Shown piece by piece: positions 48,351 through 59,635 of a stretch of 64,000 nt of DNA. Position numbers and translations under genes: made by a program. Below the pieces are notes generated by a model. That model searched no databases. It had not been told where the DNA came from and saw nothing but the letters and a program-made list of their open reading frames with translations. The stretch is from Rhodococcus sp. SGAir0479. Its GTDB lineage: Bacteria; Actinomycetota; Actinomycetes; Mycobacteriales; Mycobacteriaceae. The stretch covers positions 2,108,001 through 2,172,000 of the forward strand of contig NZ_CP039432.1 in assembly GCF_005484805.1 (NCBI RefSeq), written 5' to 3'. Every line of letters starts with the position of its first letter. The first letter of the stretch is position 1.

Positions 48351-49471
48351 GCGACATTGCAATCGAAAGGCTCAGCGTGACAAGCGATCCCGTGAATCCG
48401 ACGGCTCCGGACTTCGAGCCTCCCGCGCCGCCGGACGCCGACGTCCGCGCGCAGGCCCAGGCCCGGCAGCTGCTGCTCACCAAGCCGACCGGCGCCCTGG
48501 GACGGCTCGAGGAGTTGTCGGTGTGGGCGGCGGCCTGCCAGGGGGTGTGCCCGCCGCGGGTGTTCGAGCGGCCGCGGGTGGTGGTGTTCGCCGGCGACCA
48601 CGGCATCGCGCGGAACGGGGTGTCGGCGTACCCGCCGGAGGTGACCGCGCAGATGGTCGCGAACATCCGCAGCGGCGGCGCCGCGGTCAACGTCCTCGCC
48701 GAGATCGCCGGCGCCGGGGTGCGGGTGGAGGACCTGGCCGTCGACGCCGACACCGATCCGTCCGTGTCGGCCTACAAGGTGCGCCGGTCCTCCGGGTCGC
48801 TCGACCGGGAGGACGCCCTCACCCACGACGAGGCGCTGCGCGCGATCGCGGCCGGCCGGGCCATCGCCGACGAGGAAGTGGACTCGGGTGCCGATCTGCT
48901 GATCGCCGGGGAAATGGGCATCGGGAACACCACCCCGGCCACCGTCCTGGTCGCCGCCCTCACCGACACCGAACCGGTCGCGGCCGTCGGCCGCGGCACC
49001 GGCATCGACGACGAGGGCTGGATGCGCAAGACCGCCGCCATCCGAGACGGGCTGCGCCGGGCGCGGCCGTACCTGCGCGACGGCGTCGGCCTGCTCCGCA
49101 CGGTCGCCGGCGCGGATCTGGCCGCGATGGCCGGTTTCCTCGCGCAGGCGTCGGTGCGCCGGACCCCCGTGATCGTCGACGGTCTGGTCGTCACCGCGTC
49201 GGCGCTGGTCGCCGAGGTGCTGGCGCCCGGGGCGCGGGAGTGGTGGGTGGCCGGGCACCGGTCCACCGAACCCGCGCACACGATCGCGCTGCGCCACCTC
49301 GGACTCGATCCGATCCTGGGCCTGGACATGCGACTCGGCGAGGGGTCGGGTGCGGTCGCGGCGCTGCCGGTGCTGCAGGGCGCGGTGGCCACCTTGTCCC
49401 GGATGGCGACGTTCGACCAGGCGGGCGTGAGCAACAACGCCGCCGTCGACGGCGAGCCGGAACCGGTCTGA
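48347..49471 (+). CDS. cobT: Nicotinate-nucleotide--dimethylbenzimidazole phosphoribosyltransferase
   Basis: 374 aa from the GTG overlapping the cobU stop (GTGA); GTG 48377 would give 364 aa and has a better AAAGG site. It makes alpha-ribazole phosphate, the lower-ligand precursor of cobalamin. Family features: [30 protein letters not shown], and the catalytic Glu in M-R-L-G-E-G-S-G-A. It corresponds to Rv2207. Confidence 0.93.
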   Translation: MSDIAIERLSVTSDPVNPTAPDFEPPAPPDADVRAQAQARQLLLTKPTGALGRLEELSVWAAACQGVCPPRVFERPRVVVFAGDHGIARNGVSAYPPEVTAQMVANIRSGGAAVNVLAEIAGAGVRVEDLAVDADTDPSVSAYKVRRSSGSLDREDALTHDEALRAIAAGRAIADEEVDSGADLLIAGEMGIGNTTPATVLVAALTDTEPVAAVGRGTGIDDEGWMRKTAAIRDGLRRARPYLRDGVGLLRTVAGADLAAMAGFLAQASVRRTPVIVDGLVVTASALVAEVLAPGAREWWVAGHRSTEPAHTIALRHLGLDPILGLDMRLGEGSGAVAALPVLQGAVATLSRMATFDQAGVSNNAAVDGEPEPV

Positions 49472-49473
49472 GC

Positions 49474-50235
49474 GTGCGGAACGCGGTCGCCGGGTGGGCG
49501 CTGGCCTTCTCGTGGCTGACGGTGCTGCCCGTGCGCGGGCCGGCCGACATCGGCCGTCCGGAGGGCCGCCGCGCCATCGGTGCCGCTCCCGTGGTCGGCG
49601 CGGCGCTCGGAGCGGTCGCGGCCGGGCTGCTGTGGGTGCTGCTGTGGGCCGGGCTCGACCCGGCCCTGTCCGGTCTCCTCACCGTCGGGGCGCTCGCGCT
49701 GCTCACCCGCGGCATGCACGTCGACGGCCTCGCGGACACGGCGGACGGGCTCGGCTGTTACGGCCCGCCCGAACGCGCTCGGGAGGTCATGCGCAGCGGC
49801 GGTGCCGGACCGTTCGGGGTGGCCGCGCTGGTCGTGACGATCGGGGTCGAGGCCGTCGCGCTGGGCGCCCTGGGCGCGCACGGCGCCTGGCTCGCGGCGG
49901 TGACCGCGATCGCGTCCGGCCGGGTGGCGGTCGTGTTCGCGTGCCGCCGCGGGGTGCCCGCGTCCGGCACCCGTGGCTTCGGTGCCCTCGTCGCGGATTC
50001 GCAGCCGCTGTGGGCTGCGGCGGCGTGGGCGCTGCCCCTCGTGGCCGCGGCGCTGTGGGCAGTGCCGGGACGATGGTGGCAGGGCCCGGTCGTGATCGCC
50101 GTCGCGCTCGCGGGCGCGGCGCTCCTGGTTCGGCACTGCGTACGCCGCTTCGACGGCGTCAACGGCGACGTCCTGGGCGCCGCCCTCGAGTTCACGGTCG
50201 CGGCGACCGCGGTCGGGTTCCTACTCGGGAGCTGA
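49474..50235 (+). CDS. cobS: Cobalamin-5-phosphate synthase
   Basis: 253 aa, about six membrane helices. Conserved metal-binding motif M-H-V-D-G-L-A-D-T-A-D-G in the first cytoplasmic loop, and F-D-G-V-N-G-D at the C-terminal side. It joins AdoCbi-GDP with alpha-ribazole phosphate in the membrane, the last step with cobU and cobT products. GTG 49474 follows the cobT stop by 2 nt. Confidence 0.93.
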   Translation: MRNAVAGWALAFSWLTVLPVRGPADIGRPEGRRAIGAAPVVGAALGAVAAGLLWVLLWAGLDPALSGLLTVGALALLTRGMHVDGLADTADGLGCYGPPERAREVMRSGGAGPFGVAALVVTIGVEAVALGALGAHGAWLAAVTAIASGRVAVVFACRRGVPASGTRGFGALVADSQPLWAAAAWALPLVAAALWAVPGRWWQGPVVIAVALAGAALLVRHCVRRFDGVNGDVLGAALEFTVAATAVGFLLGS

Positions 50236-50273
50236 CGCCGGTACCCGTACGGGCGTCTGTCCTACGCAACGCT

Positions 50274-50307
50274 CTCGGGCCCCTCCGCAGGTGCGAAGGG
50301 GCCCGAG
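50274..50307. terminator. Terminator between convergent cobS and ilvE
   Basis: 11-bp perfect arms 50274-50284 and 50297-50307. Confidence 0.8.
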
Positions 50308-50325
50308 GTCGGTGAACAGGTGCGC

Positions 50326-51429
50326 TCAGCGCAGCTTGGTCATCCATTCGTGAGTGTCGGCGAAGGTGCCGCGCTGGATGCCGGTGAGGGTGTCACGAAG
50401 CGCCATCGTGATCTTGCCGGGCTCGCCGTCGGCGATCGTGAACTCGCCCTCGGCGGACTTCACGCGGCCGACCGGCGTGATGACCGCGGCCGTGCCGCAC
50501 GCGAACACCTCGGTGATCTCGCCGGACGCGGCCTTCTCCCGCCACTCGTCGGTGCTGATCTTGCGCTCCTCGACGGCGAAACCGGCGTCGGTCGCGAGGG
50601 CCAGCAGGGAGTTGCGGGTGATACCCGGCAGCAGCGACCCGGACAGCGCCGGCGTCACCAGGCGCGCATCGGGACCCGAGCCGAAGACGAAGAACAGGTT
50701 CATCCCGCCCATCTCCTCGACGTACTTGCGCTCGGTCGCGTCGAGCCACACCACCTGGTCGCAGCCCTCGTCGGACGCCTGCGCCTGCGCGAGCAACGAG
50801 GCCGCGTAGTTGCCGGCGAACTTGGCCGCGCCCGTGCCGCCCGGCGCGGCGCGCACGTACTCACGCGAGAGCCACACGCTCACCGGCTTGACGCCGCGCG
50901 GGAAGTAGGCGCCGGCCGGCGAGGCGATGAGCAGGTAGCGGTACTCCTTGGCGGGACGCACCCCCAGCCCGGCCTCGGTGGAGAACATGAACGGGCGCAG
51001 GTACAACGAGTCCTCGCCGCCGGCCGCGGGGATCCAGGCCTCGTCGACGTCGAGCAGCGCCTCGATCGATCCGACGAACAACTCGTCGGGCAGCTCGGGC
51101 ATCGCGAGCCGGCGCGCGGACTGGCGCAACCGCTCGGCGTTCGCCGTCAGCCGGAACGACGCGATGCCACCGTCGGGCTGGCGGTACGCCTTGAGTCCCT
51201 CGAAGATGGCCTGACCGTAGTGCAGCACCATGCCGGCCGGATCGAGCTGGATCGGGCCGTAGGGCAACACCTCGGCGTCGTGCCAACCGCGGCCCTCGGT
51301 GTACAGGATCGACACCATGTGATCGGTGAAGTACCGACCGAATCCGGGCGCCGCCAGAATCTCTCGCCGCGCCTCTTCGGTCGCGGGAGAAGGATGCGGG
51401 GTGCGCGCGAATTCGAGGCCGTCTGTCAT
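50326..51429 (-). CDS. ilvE: Branched-chain amino-acid aminotransferase
   Basis: 367 aa. Fold-type IV PLP enzyme for the last step of Leu, Ile and Val synthesis. [12 protein letters not shown] near the start, the PLP Lys in [21 protein letters not shown], and [10 protein letters not shown] in the C-terminal domain. It corresponds to Rv2210c. ATG 51429 is the start. It follows gcvT by 53 nt in the same direction. Confidence 0.94.
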   Translation of the reverse strand: MTDGLEFARTPHPSPATEEARREILAAPGFGRYFTDHMVSILYTEGRGWHDAEVLPYGPIQLDPAGMVLHYGQAIFEGLKAYRQPDGGIASFRLTANAERLRQSARRLAMPELPDELFVGSIEALLDVDEAWIPAAGGEDSLYLRPFMFSTEAGLGVRPAKEYRYLLIASPAGAYFPRGVKPVSVWLSREYVRAAPGGTGAAKFAGNYAASLLAQAQASDEGCDQVVWLDATERKYVEEMGGMNLFFVFGSGPDARLVTPALSGSLLPGITRNSLLALATDAGFAVEERKISTDEWREKAASGEITEVFACGTAAVITPVGRVKSAEGEFTIADGEPGKITMALRDTLTGIQRGTFADTHEWMTKLR

Positions 51430-51482
51430 AAGCGGTGATCCTATCTAAACGAGTTTCGCCGCTTTTTCCCTGGTACCGAGCA

Positions 51483-52583
51483 TTACTTGGTGTGGACCGG
51501 CACGAACGGCGGCGTGACGACCTCGCAACGGAGGGTACGCCCGCGGACGTCGACGGTGACCTCGTCGCCCGCCGCGACACCGGCCGCGGTGTCCAGCAAT
51601 GCCAGCGCGATCCCGACCTTGAGGGACGGCGAGAACGTGCCCGACGTGGTCTCGCCGATCGCGGCGCCGTCCTTCGACACGGTCTGCCCCTGCCGCAGGA
51701 CGCCGCGGTCGAGCGCCTTGATCCCCCACATGCGCCGGGCGGGGCCGGCGGCCTTCTCGGCGGTGAGGGCCTCGCGTCCCCAGAACTGCGGCTTGGACCA
51801 GCCGACGGCCCATCCACAGCGCGCCTGCAGCGGGGAGATGTCCAGCGAGAGCTCGTGCCCGTGCAGCGGGTACCCCGCCTCGGTGCGCAGAGTGTCGCGC
51901 GCGCCCAGCCCCGCGGCCTGTCCGCCGTGCGCGCGGACCGCGTCGAGCAGCGCCCGGAACACCGGCTCGCCGTCCTCCCACCGCGGCAACAGCTCGTAAC
52001 CGCGCTCGCCGGTGTAACCGCTGCGGCACACCCGCACCGGCCTCCCGTCCCACTCGGCGTCCACGAATCCCATGTACTCGATGTCGCTCGGCAGCCCCAG
52101 CGCCGCCAGCACGTCCGCCGACCGCGGGCCCTGCACCGCGAACACCGCGTAGGCGCGGTGCTGGTCGGTGATCGCCAGGCCCGCCGGGGCGGCCGCCTGC
52201 AGCCGCGCGACGACATCGGCGGTGTTGGCCGCGTTCGGCACCAGGAACACCTCGTCGGCGCCGACGTAGTAGGCGATCAGGTCGTCGACGACACCGCCGG
52301 TCTCGGTGCAGCACAATGTGTACTGCGCCTGGCCGGGTCCGATCCGGCCGAGGTCGGCGGTGAGGGTGGCGTTGACGAATTCCGCCGCGCCCGCCCCCGC
52401 GACCAGTGCCTTGCCGAGGTGGCTGACGTCGAACAGGCCGACCGTCTCCCGCACCGCGGTGTGCTCGGCGACGGTGCCCGCGTACGAGACCGGCATCTCC
52501 CATCCGCCGAACGGCGCGAAGGTGGCACCGAGCTCGACGTGAACGGAGTGGATGGGGCCCTGCAGCAGCTGCTCGTCGCTCAT
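51483..52583 (-). CDS. gcvT: Glycine cleavage system T protein (aminomethyltransferase)
   Basis: 366 aa. It transfers the methylene group from the H-protein to tetrahydrofolate. Conserved [22 protein letters not shown], and [16 protein letters not shown] near the folate site. Neither gcvH nor gcvP is here, as in M. tuberculosis. ATG 52583 has TAGGTT 8 nt upstream, a leaderless start. It is divergent from the aminopeptidase gene; no glycine riboswitch was found. Confidence 0.93.
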   Translation of the reverse strand: MSDEQLLQGPIHSVHVELGATFAPFGGWEMPVSYAGTVAEHTAVRETVGLFDVSHLGKALVAGAGAAEFVNATLTADLGRIGPGQAQYTLCCTETGGVVDDLIAYYVGADEVFLVPNAANTADVVARLQAAAPAGLAITDQHRAYAVFAVQGPRSADVLAALGLPSDIEYMGFVDAEWDGRPVRVCRSGYTGERGYELLPRWEDGEPVFRALLDAVRAHGGQAAGLGARDTLRTEAGYPLHGHELSLDISPLQARCGWAVGWSKPQFWGREALTAEKAAGPARRMWGIKALDRGVLRQGQTVSKDGAAIGETTSGTFSPSLKVGIALALLDTAAGVAAGDEVTVDVRGRTLRCEVVTPPFVPVHTK

Positions 52584-52687
52584 GGGGCAACAACCTAGTG
52601 CACGACGGCGCGGACCTCGGCACGTCGATCCGGGCACTAGCATCGGGTTTCGGCCCTTACTTCCCTATCGCCGTGCAGGAGACGCCC

Positions 52688-54208
52688 GTGCCCGCAACCT
52701 CTTCCCTCAACCGCCCCCTGGGACCCGAGCTGGCGCTCGCCGGTTCACTCGGCCGGCGGGTCGACGTCCTCGTGATCGGTCTCACGGCCGGTCCCGACGG
52801 CCCCGAAGCGCTCCTCGGCGCCGGGGTGGACGAGGAGGTGCTGGCGGGGCTGCTCGACGACCTGCAGTCGGTCGGCGCGACCGGCAAGGCGGAGGAGCTC
52901 ACCCGCGTGCCCGCGCCGGCGGAGCTGCGGGTGTCGAGCGTGCTCGCCGTCGGTCTCGGCGCCGCCGACAGGATCGACGCCGAGCAGGTCCGCAAGTCCG
53001 CCGGTGTCGCGGCCCGGGCACTGTCCGGCGTCGCGACGGCCGCGACGACGCTGGCCGGGGTGGATCTCGGCGCGGCGGCGGAGGGCTTCTACCTCGGCGC
53101 GTACACGTTCGACGAGTTCAAGGCCAAGTCCGCGCCCGGCGCCGATGCGCGCCCGCTCGGCCGCGTCGAACTGCTGGTCGAGGCGCCGCGCGCCAAGGCG
53201 ACGAAGGAGGCGCTCAACCGTTCGGTTGCGATCGCCGAGGCCGTCGCCACCGCCCGCGAACTCGTCAACACCCCGCCCAGCCACCTGTTCCCGGCGGAGT
53301 TCGCCGCCCGCGCCAAGGCACTGGGCACCGCGGCGGGCCTCACCGTCAAGGTGCTCGACGAGAAGGCGCTCGTGAAGGCCGGCTTCGGCGGCATCGTCGG
53401 CGTGGGGCAGGGCTCGTCGCGGCCGCCGCGGCTGGTGCAGATGTCGTACTCGTCCGGCCGCCGTCGCGGGGTCAAGAAGGTCGCGCTGGTCGGCAAGGGC
53501 ATCACGTTCGACACCGGCGGCATCTCCATCAAGCCGGCCGCCGGCATGGAGAACATGACCTCCGACATGGGCGGTGCCGCGGCAGTGGTCGCCACCGTCG
53601 TGCTGGCCGCCAAGCTGGGCGTGCCGGTCGACGTCACCGCGTGGGTGCCGATGGCGGAGAACATGCCGTCCGCGACCGCGCAGCGCCCCGGCGACGTGCT
53701 GACGCAGTACGGCGGCACCACCGTCGAAGTCATCAACACCGACGCCGAGGGCCGCCTCGTCCTGGCGGACGCGATCGTGCGCGCCTGCGAGGACGGTCCC
53801 GACTACCTGATCGACACCGCGACGCTGACCGGCGCGCAGATGGTCGCGCTCGGTAACCGCACCCCCGGTGTCATGGGCACCGACGAGTTCCGCGATCGGG
53901 TCGCGGCGATCTCGCAGGAGATCGGCGAGAACGCCTGGCCGATGCCGCTGCCGGCCGAGCTGCGCGGCGACCTGAACTCGCGGGTCGCGGACCTGGCGAA
54001 CGTCACCCCGCACCGCTGGGGCGGCATGCTGGCGGCCGCGATCTTCCTGAAGGAGTTCGTCGCCGACGGCGTGCAGTGGGCACACATCGATGTCGCCGGT
54101 CCGGCGTTCAACACCGGCGGCCCGTTCGGTTACACCGGCAAGGGCGGCACCGGTGTCCCGGTCCGGACGATGATCTCGGTGATCGAGGACATCGCCGCCA
54201 ACGGTTAG
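52688..54208 (+). CDS. pepA: Leucyl aminopeptidase (M17)
   Basis: 506 aa. Two-metal M17 enzyme: [15 protein letters not shown], the N-T-D-A-E-G-R-L signature, and G-A-A-A-V-V in the hexamer core. It cuts N-terminal residues from peptides in the cytoplasm; Rv2213 (pepB) is the counterpart. GTG 52688 has AGGAGA at 6 nt; frames further up lack support. The TAG stop lies in a palindromic repeat shared with the asnB end. Confidence 0.93.
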   Translation: MPATSSLNRPLGPELALAGSLGRRVDVLVIGLTAGPDGPEALLGAGVDEEVLAGLLDDLQSVGATGKAEELTRVPAPAELRVSSVLAVGLGAADRIDAEQVRKSAGVAARALSGVATAATTLAGVDLGAAAEGFYLGAYTFDEFKAKSAPGADARPLGRVELLVEAPRAKATKEALNRSVAIAEAVATARELVNTPPSHLFPAEFAARAKALGTAAGLTVKVLDEKALVKAGFGGIVGVGQGSSRPPRLVQMSYSSGRRRGVKKVALVGKGITFDTGGISIKPAAGMENMTSDMGGAAAVVATVVLAAKLGVPVDVTAWVPMAENMPSATAQRPGDVLTQYGGTTVEVINTDAEGRLVLADAIVRACEDGPDYLIDTATLTGAQMVALGNRTPGVMGTDEFRDRVAAISQEIGENAWPMPLPAELRGDLNSRVADLANVTPHRWGGMLAAAIFLKEFVADGVQWAHIDVAGPAFNTGGPFGYTGKGGTGVPVRTMISVIEDIAANG

Positions 54209-54268
54209 GCGCCTCGCGCCCGTGCGCCTTTCCGGTACCTCCGGCTACTGGAAAGACGCACGGGTAGG
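54206..54268. repeat. Palindromic repeat element, copy 2 (pepA/hypothetical junction)
   Basis: Starts with the pepA stop TAG and GGCGCCTCGCGCC. Stem arms 54219-54237 and 54246-54264 (19 bp, two mismatches that would pair as G.U). Same design and almost the same first 29 bases as the element at 44290. Confidence 0.8.
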
Positions 54269-54278
54269 CGCGGCCGCC

Positions 54279-54635
54279 CTAGTCGTGATCGCGCTGCAGC
54301 AGCTCCCGCTGCCGCTCGCGTTTGCGCTCGATGCGGCGACGGTTGTCGTAGTCCCGCATCCGTTGCGGATAGCCGGTCTTGCGGACGTCGTAGACGGGAA
54401 TCTTCAACTCCTGACCCAGCCGGCGCGCGCCGCGCTCGCCGCCCACCTTGCGACGGGTCCACTCACCGTCGGCCGCCACGAGCACGACGGTCAGTTCCGT
54501 CACCGTGGTCTGCGGCTCGATATAGGCCTCGACACCGTAGTGCGAGCGCGCCCAGTCCGCGAGATGTCGCGCGTCGGACGGCGCGGCGGTAGCCCCCCGC
54601 GACCTGCCGCGCGTGAACCGGTCGAACAACCCCAC
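54279..54635 (-). CDS. Small conserved protein of unknown function
   Basis: 118 aa. GTG 54635 is preceded by GGAGGAG at about 8 nt. It begins V-G-L-F-D-R-F-T-R-G, has an alpha/beta middle with V-T-E-L-T-V-V-L-V-A-A-D-G-E-W, and ends with a basic coiled helix (R-R-I-E-R-K-R-E-R-Q-R-E-L-L). No family is recognised. It is convergent with pepA and divergent from dlaT, and occupies the place between them that ephD fills in M. tuberculosis. Confidence 0.7.
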   Translation of the reverse strand: MGLFDRFTRGRSRGATAAPSDARHLADWARSHYGVEAYIEPQTTVTELTVVLVAADGEWTRRKVGGERGARRLGQELKIPVYDVRKTGYPQRMRDYDNRRRIERKRERQRELLQRDHD

Positions 54636-54941
54636 CTGAACTCTCCTCCCTGAGCGCCTCGGACCGCTCCGCGGCGATCTGACCGATTTTGCCAGCCGCC
54701 GTCGTCCGCGACGAGGGAAATGCACATGACACGCCCCTCGCACGACGCGCTCAGAGCATCAATGAAAGGATGGGCGCAGCGCGCCGCACGACGGGTCCGA
54801 AGCGCAGCACACCGCCGGAGTGAGGCGCCTCGGAAACGTCGTACAACGCCGCCGGAACCGTGCTTGCCGAGCACAATGGTTTTCGACCACAAGTCGACAA
54901 AACTCAACAACCCGAACACAACTGTCGAGGAGTCAAAAGAA
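54636..54941. other. Divergent upstream region of dlaT
   Basis: 306 bases without a gene. The dlaT start has CGAGGAG about 9 nt upstream. No operator is recognised. Confidence 0.35.
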
Positions 54942-56690
54942 ATGGCCTTCTCCGTCCAGATGCCAGCCCTTGGTGAGTCCGTCACCGAGGGAACTGTCAC
55001 GCGGTGGCTCAAGCAGGAAGGGGACACGGTCGAAGTAGACGAGCCGCTGCTCGAAGTCTCCACCGACAAGGTCGACACCGAGATCCCGTCCCCGGCCGCC
55101 GGCGTTCTGACGAAGATCGTCGCGCAGGAGGACGACGTCGTCGAGATCGGTGGCGAGCTGGCTGTGATCGGTGATGCCGGCGAGGCTCCCGCTGCCGAGC
55201 CCGAGGCCGAGTCCGCTCCCGCTGCCGAAGAGGCACCCGCCGCCGAAGAAGCACCGGCTCCCGCCGCCGAGGCTGCACCGGCCCCCGCCGCTGCTGCGCC
55301 CGCGTCCGCCGGTTCCACCGACGGCACCCCCGTCACGATGCCCGAGCTCGGTGAGTCCGTCACCGAGGGCACCGTCACGCGCTGGCTGAAGGCCGTGGGC
55401 GACGAGGTCGCCGTCGACGAGCCGCTCCTCGAGGTCTCCACCGACAAGGTCGACACCGAGATCCCGTCCCCCGTCGCCGGTGTGCTGCTCGAGATCACCG
55501 CGCAGGAGGACGACGTCGTCGACGTGGGTGGCCAGCTGGCCGTCGTCGGCTCCGGCGCGCCCGCCGCCGAGGCTCCCGCACCCGAGCCCACCCCCGAGCC
55601 CGAGCCCGAGCCCACCCCCGAGCCCGAGCCCACGCCCGAACCCGAGCCTGCCCCGGCCGCACCCGCGGCCGCTGCTCCGGCACCCGCTCCCGCTCCGGCC
55701 GCACCGGCCGCCGCGGCAGCTCCCGCTCCGTCGACGGACGCCACCCCGTACGTCACGCCGCTGGTCCGCAAGCTCGCGTCGGACAACAACGTCGACCTGT
55801 CGAAGGTGACCGGCACCGGTGTCGGTGGCCGCATCCGCAAGCAGGACGTGCTGGCTGCCGCCGAGGCCGCCAAGGCTCCCGCCGCCGCTGCCCCCGCCGC
55901 CGCTGCGCCGGCCGCCGCCGCCCCGGCTCCGGCCGCGACCGCCGGTGTCCGCCCCGAGCTGGCCCACCTGCGCGGGACGACGCAGAAGGCCAACCGCATC
56001 CGCCAGATCACCGCGACCAAGACGCGGGAGTCGCTGCAGACCACCGCGCAGCTGACCCAGACCTTCGAGGTCGACGTCACCCGGATCGCGGCCCTGCGGG
56101 CGAAGGCCAAGGCCGACTTCGCCGAGCGCGAGGGCGTCAACCTGACCTTCCTGCCGTTCTTCGCCAAGGCCGTCGTCGAGGCGCTCAAGGTTCACCCCAA
56201 CGTGAACGCGAGCTACAACGAGGACAGCAAGGAGATCACCTACCACGCTGCCGAGCACCTGGGCATCGCGGTCGACACCGAGCAGGGTCTGCTCTCCCCG
56301 GTGATCCACAACGCCGGTGACCTGTCGCTGGCCGGCCTGGCCCGTGCGATCGCCGACATCGCCAAGCGTGCCCGCTCCGGTGGCCTCAAGCCGGACGAGC
56401 TGGCCGGTGGCACGTTCACGATCACCAACATCGGCAGCCAGGGCGCGCTGTTCGACACCCCGATCCTGGTGCCGCCGCAGGCGGCGATGCTGGGCACCGG
56501 CGCGATCGTCAAGCGTCCGGTCGTGGTCCAGGACGAGAACGGCAACGAGTCCATCGGCGTCCGCTCGATGTGCTACCTGCCGCTCACCTACGACCACCGC
56601 CTGGTCGACGGGGCCGATGCGGGTCGCTTCCTGACCACCATCAAGCAGCGCCTCGAGGAGGCGTCGTTCGAGGCCGATCTGGGTCTGTAA
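54942..56690 (+). CDS. dlaT: Dihydrolipoamide acyltransferase (E2) with two lipoyl domains
   Basis: 582 aa. Two nearly identical lipoyl domains (about 1-78 and 122-199), each with the lipoylated Lys in S-T-D-K-V-D-T-E. Long flexible linkers rich in Ala/Pro and in P-E repeats follow, then the E1/E3-binding domain (V-T-P-L-V-R-K-L-A) and the catalytic core ending with the active-site D-H-R-L-V-D-G. In M. tuberculosis DlaT (Rv2215) serves pyruvate dehydrogenase and the peroxynitrite reductase system. lipB and lipA, which attach and build the lipoyl group, lie just downstream. Confidence 0.94.
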   Translation: MAFSVQMPALGESVTEGTVTRWLKQEGDTVEVDEPLLEVSTDKVDTEIPSPAAGVLTKIVAQEDDVVEIGGELAVIGDAGEAPAAEPEAESAPAAEEAPAAEEAPAPAAEAAPAPAAAAPASAGSTDGTPVTMPELGESVTEGTVTRWLKAVGDEVAVDEPLLEVSTDKVDTEIPSPVAGVLLEITAQEDDVVDVGGQLAVVGSGAPAAEAPAPEPTPEPEPEPTPEPEPTPEPEPAPAAPAAAAPAPAPAPAAPAAAAAPAPSTDATPYVTPLVRKLASDNNVDLSKVTGTGVGGRIRKQDVLAAAEAAKAPAAAAPAAAAPAAAAPAPAATAGVRPELAHLRGTTQKANRIRQITATKTRESLQTTAQLTQTFEVDVTRIAALRAKAKADFAEREGVNLTFLPFFAKAVVEALKVHPNVNASYNEDSKEITYHAAEHLGIAVDTEQGLLSPVIHNAGDLSLAGLARAIADIAKRARSGGLKPDELAGGTFTITNIGSQGALFDTPILVPPQAAMLGTGAIVKRPVVVQDENGNESIGVRSMCYLPLTYDHRLVDGADAGRFLTTIKQRLEEASFEADLGL

Positions 56691-56717
56691 GGTCCGCCGG
56701 ATCGCGCCGTGAGCCGC

Positions 56718-56760
56718 CGCCGAGGGGCACCATCTCCGTGAGGGATGGTGCCCCTCGGCG
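56718..56760 (+). terminator. Terminator after dlaT
   Basis: 17-bp perfect arms 56718-56734 and 56744-56760, 9-nt loop, followed by TTTCG. Confidence 0.85.
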
Positions 56761-56781
56761 TTTCGAAACGAGGAGGGTGAC

Positions 56782-57672
56782 ATGCGTGTCGTCGTTGCCG
56801 GATCGTCCGGTCTGATCGGGAGTGCGCTCGTCGCGTCGCTGCGGAGCGGCGGCCACGAGGTGACCCGCCTCGTCCGCCACCCGGCGACCGCGCCCGACGA
56901 ACGGCAGTGGACACCGGAGGCAGGAGTGGTGGACGGCGAGGTCCTGCGCGGCGCCGACGCCGTCGTCAACCTGTGCGGGGCCGGGATCGGCGACAAGCGC
57001 TGGTCGGGCGCGTACAAGCAGGCCATCCGCGACAGCCGGCTCACCACCACCGACGTGCTCGCGCACGCGGTCGCCGAGACCGGGGTGCCGGTCCTGGTCA
57101 ACGGCAGCGCCGTCGGCTACTACGGCGACACCGGCGACCGGATCGTCGACGAGCGGTCGCCGTCCGGTGGCGGCTTCCTGGCCCAGGTGTGTCGGGACTG
57201 GGAAGCCGCAACCGATCCCGCCCGCGCCGCCGGAGTCCGGACCGTCACGCTCCGGACCGCGACGGTGCTGGCCCCCGAGGGCGGCATGCTCGGACGGCTG
57301 CGCCCCCTCTACCGACTCGGCCTCGGCGGCCGACTCGGCGACGGGCGCCAGTACATGTCGTGGATCTCGCTCGTCGACGAGGTGGCCGCGATCGAGTTCG
57401 CGCTCACCCACGACACCGTCCGCGGCGCGGTGAACCTGTGCGCGCCCGAACCCGTCACCAATGCACGGTTCAACGACGCGATGGGCCGCGTGGCGCACCG
57501 CCCGGCGCCGTGGAAGGTTCCCGGGTTCGCGGTGTCCGCGCTGATCGGCGAGTTCGCTCAGGAAGCGGTGCTGACGGGTCAGCGGGCCGTGCCGTCCGTC
57601 CTCGAACAGGCCGGGTTCGACTTCCGTCACGCCGCGATCGACGACGCCCTCGCATACGCGTTCGGGCGGTGA
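56782..57672 (+). CDS. TIGR01777-type NAD-dependent epimerase/dehydratase-like protein
   Basis: 296 aa. Rossmann motif G-S-S-G-L-I-G-S-A-L at the N-terminus, V-V-N-L-C-G-A-G-I-G-D-K-R-W, and S-A-V-G-Y-Y-G in the SDR active-site region; a C-terminal DUF1731 tail. It corresponds to Rv2216. The substrate is unknown for the family (SDR39U1). ATG 56782 follows the dlaT terminator with GAGGAGGGTG upstream. lipB follows after 35 nt. Confidence 0.88.
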   Translation: MRVVVAGSSGLIGSALVASLRSGGHEVTRLVRHPATAPDERQWTPEAGVVDGEVLRGADAVVNLCGAGIGDKRWSGAYKQAIRDSRLTTTDVLAHAVAETGVPVLVNGSAVGYYGDTGDRIVDERSPSGGGFLAQVCRDWEAATDPARAAGVRTVTLRTATVLAPEGGMLGRLRPLYRLGLGGRLGDGRQYMSWISLVDEVAAIEFALTHDTVRGAVNLCAPEPVTNARFNDAMGRVAHRPAPWKVPGFAVSALIGEFAQEAVLTGQRAVPSVLEQAGFDFRHAAIDDALAYAFGR

Positions 57673-57707
57673 CGGACCGCCGGGTCGGCGGGCGTACCGT
57701 CTAGCGC

Positions 57708-58505
57708 ATGAGCAGTGTTTTCCCGGCGGCGACCGGATCGGCCCGATCCAGCGCCCTGCCGATGTCCGTCGAACACCTCGGCTGCATCGACTACATGGAG
57801 GCGTGGGAGCACCAGCGCGCCCTCGCCGCCGCCCGCGCCGACGACCGCGGCGCGGACACCCTGCTCCTGCTCGAGCATCCCGCCGTCTACACCGCCGGGC
57901 GCCGCACGGCCCCCGAGGATCGGCCCGTCGACGGCACCCCGGTCATCGATGTCGACCGCGGCGGCAAGATCACGTGGCACGGCCCCGGACAGCTCGTCGG
58001 ATACCCGATCGTCAAGCTCGCCGAACCCGTCGACGTCGTCAGCTACGTTCGCCGGATCGAGCAGGCGCTCATCGCCGTGTGCACCGATCTGGGCCTCACG
58101 TGCGGCCGCGTCGAGGGACGCTCCGGCGTGTGGCTCCCGGCCGCGCTGTCGGACGGCCGCCGGCTACCGGAACGCAAGGTCGCGGCGATCGGCGTCCGGG
58201 TCCAGCGCGGCGTCACGCTGCACGGGTTCGCGCTCAACTGCAACGCCGCCCTCGACGGTTTCGACAACATCGTCCCGTGCGGCATCAAGGACGCCGGCGT
58301 CACCACGCTGTCGCGGGAACTCGGCCGCGACGTCACGGTCGAGGAGGTCGCGCCGTCGGTCACCGCCGCGGTCCTGGAGGCACTCGACGGTCGCCTCCCG
58401 GTGACCGTCCACGACATCGAACGGGTGGCGCCGGCCCCCGCCGCGGCGTCCCGCCCGGAGGCCGACGAGCGCACCCCCGAGTTCACCACCGTCCGGTTCG
58501 GCTGA
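57708..58505 (+). CDS. lipB: Octanoyl-[acyl-carrier-protein]:protein N-octanoyltransferase
   Basis: 265 aa. It moves octanoate from ACP to the lipoyl domains of E2 proteins such as DlaT. Catalytic C191 in [10 protein letters not shown] and K157 in E-R-K-V-A-A-I-G-V are both present; [10 protein letters not shown] is the substrate loop. ATG 57708 has TACCGT 7 nt upstream, so the mRNA is probably leaderless. It corresponds to Rv2217. Confidence 0.94.
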   Translation: MSSVFPAATGSARSSALPMSVEHLGCIDYMEAWEHQRALAAARADDRGADTLLLLEHPAVYTAGRRTAPEDRPVDGTPVIDVDRGGKITWHGPGQLVGYPIVKLAEPVDVVSYVRRIEQALIAVCTDLGLTCGRVEGRSGVWLPAALSDGRRLPERKVAAIGVRVQRGVTLHGFALNCNAALDGFDNIVPCGIKDAGVTTLSRELGRDVTVEEVAPSVTAAVLEALDGRLPVTVHDIERVAPAPAAASRPEADERTPEFTTVRFG

Positions 58506-58557
58506 GGCCCGTCCCCGCACCGGAACGAGAGGTTCGGTCAGGCGTACGATCGACGGC

Positions 58558-59574
58558 GTGACTGTCGCCCCAGAAGGACGGAAGCTGCTCCGCATCGAGA
58601 TCCGAAACGCGGAAACGCCGATCGAACGCAAGCCCAATTGGATCCGGACCCGCGCGAAGATGGGCCCCGAGTACACCGAGCTCAAGGGCCTGGTCAAGAA
58701 CGAGGGTCTGCACACGGTCTGCGAGGAAGCCGGCTGTCCCAACATCTACGAATGCTGGGAGGACCGGGAGGCGACGTTCCTCATCGGCGGCGAGCAGTGC
58801 ACCCGCCGCTGCGACTTCTGCCAGATCGACACCGGCAAGCCCACCGACCTCGACCGTGACGAGCCCCGGCGCGTCGCCGAGAGCGTCAAGGCGATGGGCC
58901 TGCGGTACTCGACGATCACCGGCGTCGCCCGCGACGATCTGCCCGACGGCGGTGCGTGGCTGTATGCCGAGACCGTCCGCCAGATCCACGCCCTCAACCC
59001 CGGGACCGGCGTCGAGAACCTGGTGCCGGACTTCAACGGCAAGCCGGACCTGCTGGCCGAGGTGTTCGAGTCGCGTCCGGAGGTGCTGGCCCACAATCTC
59101 GAGACCGTGCCGCGCATCTTCAAGCGGATCCGTCCGGCGTTCCGCTACGAGCGCTCACTCGGCGTCCTCACGGCCGCCCGCGACTTCGGGCTGGTCACCA
59201 AGTCCAACCTGATCCTCGGGATGGGTGAGACTCCGGAGGAGGTGCACCAGGCGATGGTGGACCTGCACGAGGCCGGATGCGACATCATCACCATCACCCA
59301 GTACCTGCGTCCGTCGCCGCGGCACCACCCGGTGGAGCGGTGGGTCAAGCCGGAGGAGTTCGTCGAGCACTCGCAGGCGGCCGAGGAGATCGGGTTCGCG
59401 GGCGTCATGGCGGGGCCGCTGGTCCGTTCGTCCTACCGCGCCGGCCGCCTGTACGCGCAGGCCATGGCGCACCACGGCCGGCCACTCCCCGAAGGCCAGG
59501 CACATCTCGCCGAGGAGGGCAGCGCCTCGCAGGAGGCCAGCTCGGTGCTCGAGCGTCTGGCCGCCCGCGCCTGA
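58558..59574 (+). CDS. lipA: Lipoyl synthase (radical SAM)
   Basis: 338 aa. It inserts two sulfurs into the octanoyl chain. The auxiliary cluster uses C55, C60 and C66 (C-x4-C-x5-C), and the SAM cluster uses C81-x3-C85-x2-C88. The C-terminal R-S-S-Y ligand motif is present. GTG 58558 has TACGAT 7 nt upstream, a second leaderless promoter within the lip operon, so lipA can be expressed on its own. It corresponds to Rv2218. Confidence 0.95.
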   Translation: MTVAPEGRKLLRIEIRNAETPIERKPNWIRTRAKMGPEYTELKGLVKNEGLHTVCEEAGCPNIYECWEDREATFLIGGEQCTRRCDFCQIDTGKPTDLDRDEPRRVAESVKAMGLRYSTITGVARDDLPDGGAWLYAETVRQIHALNPGTGVENLVPDFNGKPDLLAEVFESRPEVLAHNLETVPRIFKRIRPAFRYERSLGVLTAARDFGLVTKSNLILGMGETPEEVHQAMVDLHEAGCDIITITQYLRPSPRHHPVERWVKPEEFVEHSQAAEEIGFAGVMAGPLVRSSYRAGRLYAQAMAHHGRPLPEGQAHLAEEGSASQEASSVLERLAARA

Positions 59575-59635
59575 CGTGCCGTGCAGGCTCACCGCGCGCG
59601 CGATAGTGCGCGGTGAGCGTCGTATCCTGTGAGGT

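Noticed and set aside
52584-52687. Possible glycine riboswitch before gcvT
   Set aside because: The 104-bp gap has a leaderless-type promoter next to the gcvT ATG, leaving no leader.
55180-55740. Short repeated bases that resemble a repeat array
   Set aside because: They encode the Ala/Pro/Glu linkers and duplicated lipoyl domains of dlaT; no spacers, not CRISPR.
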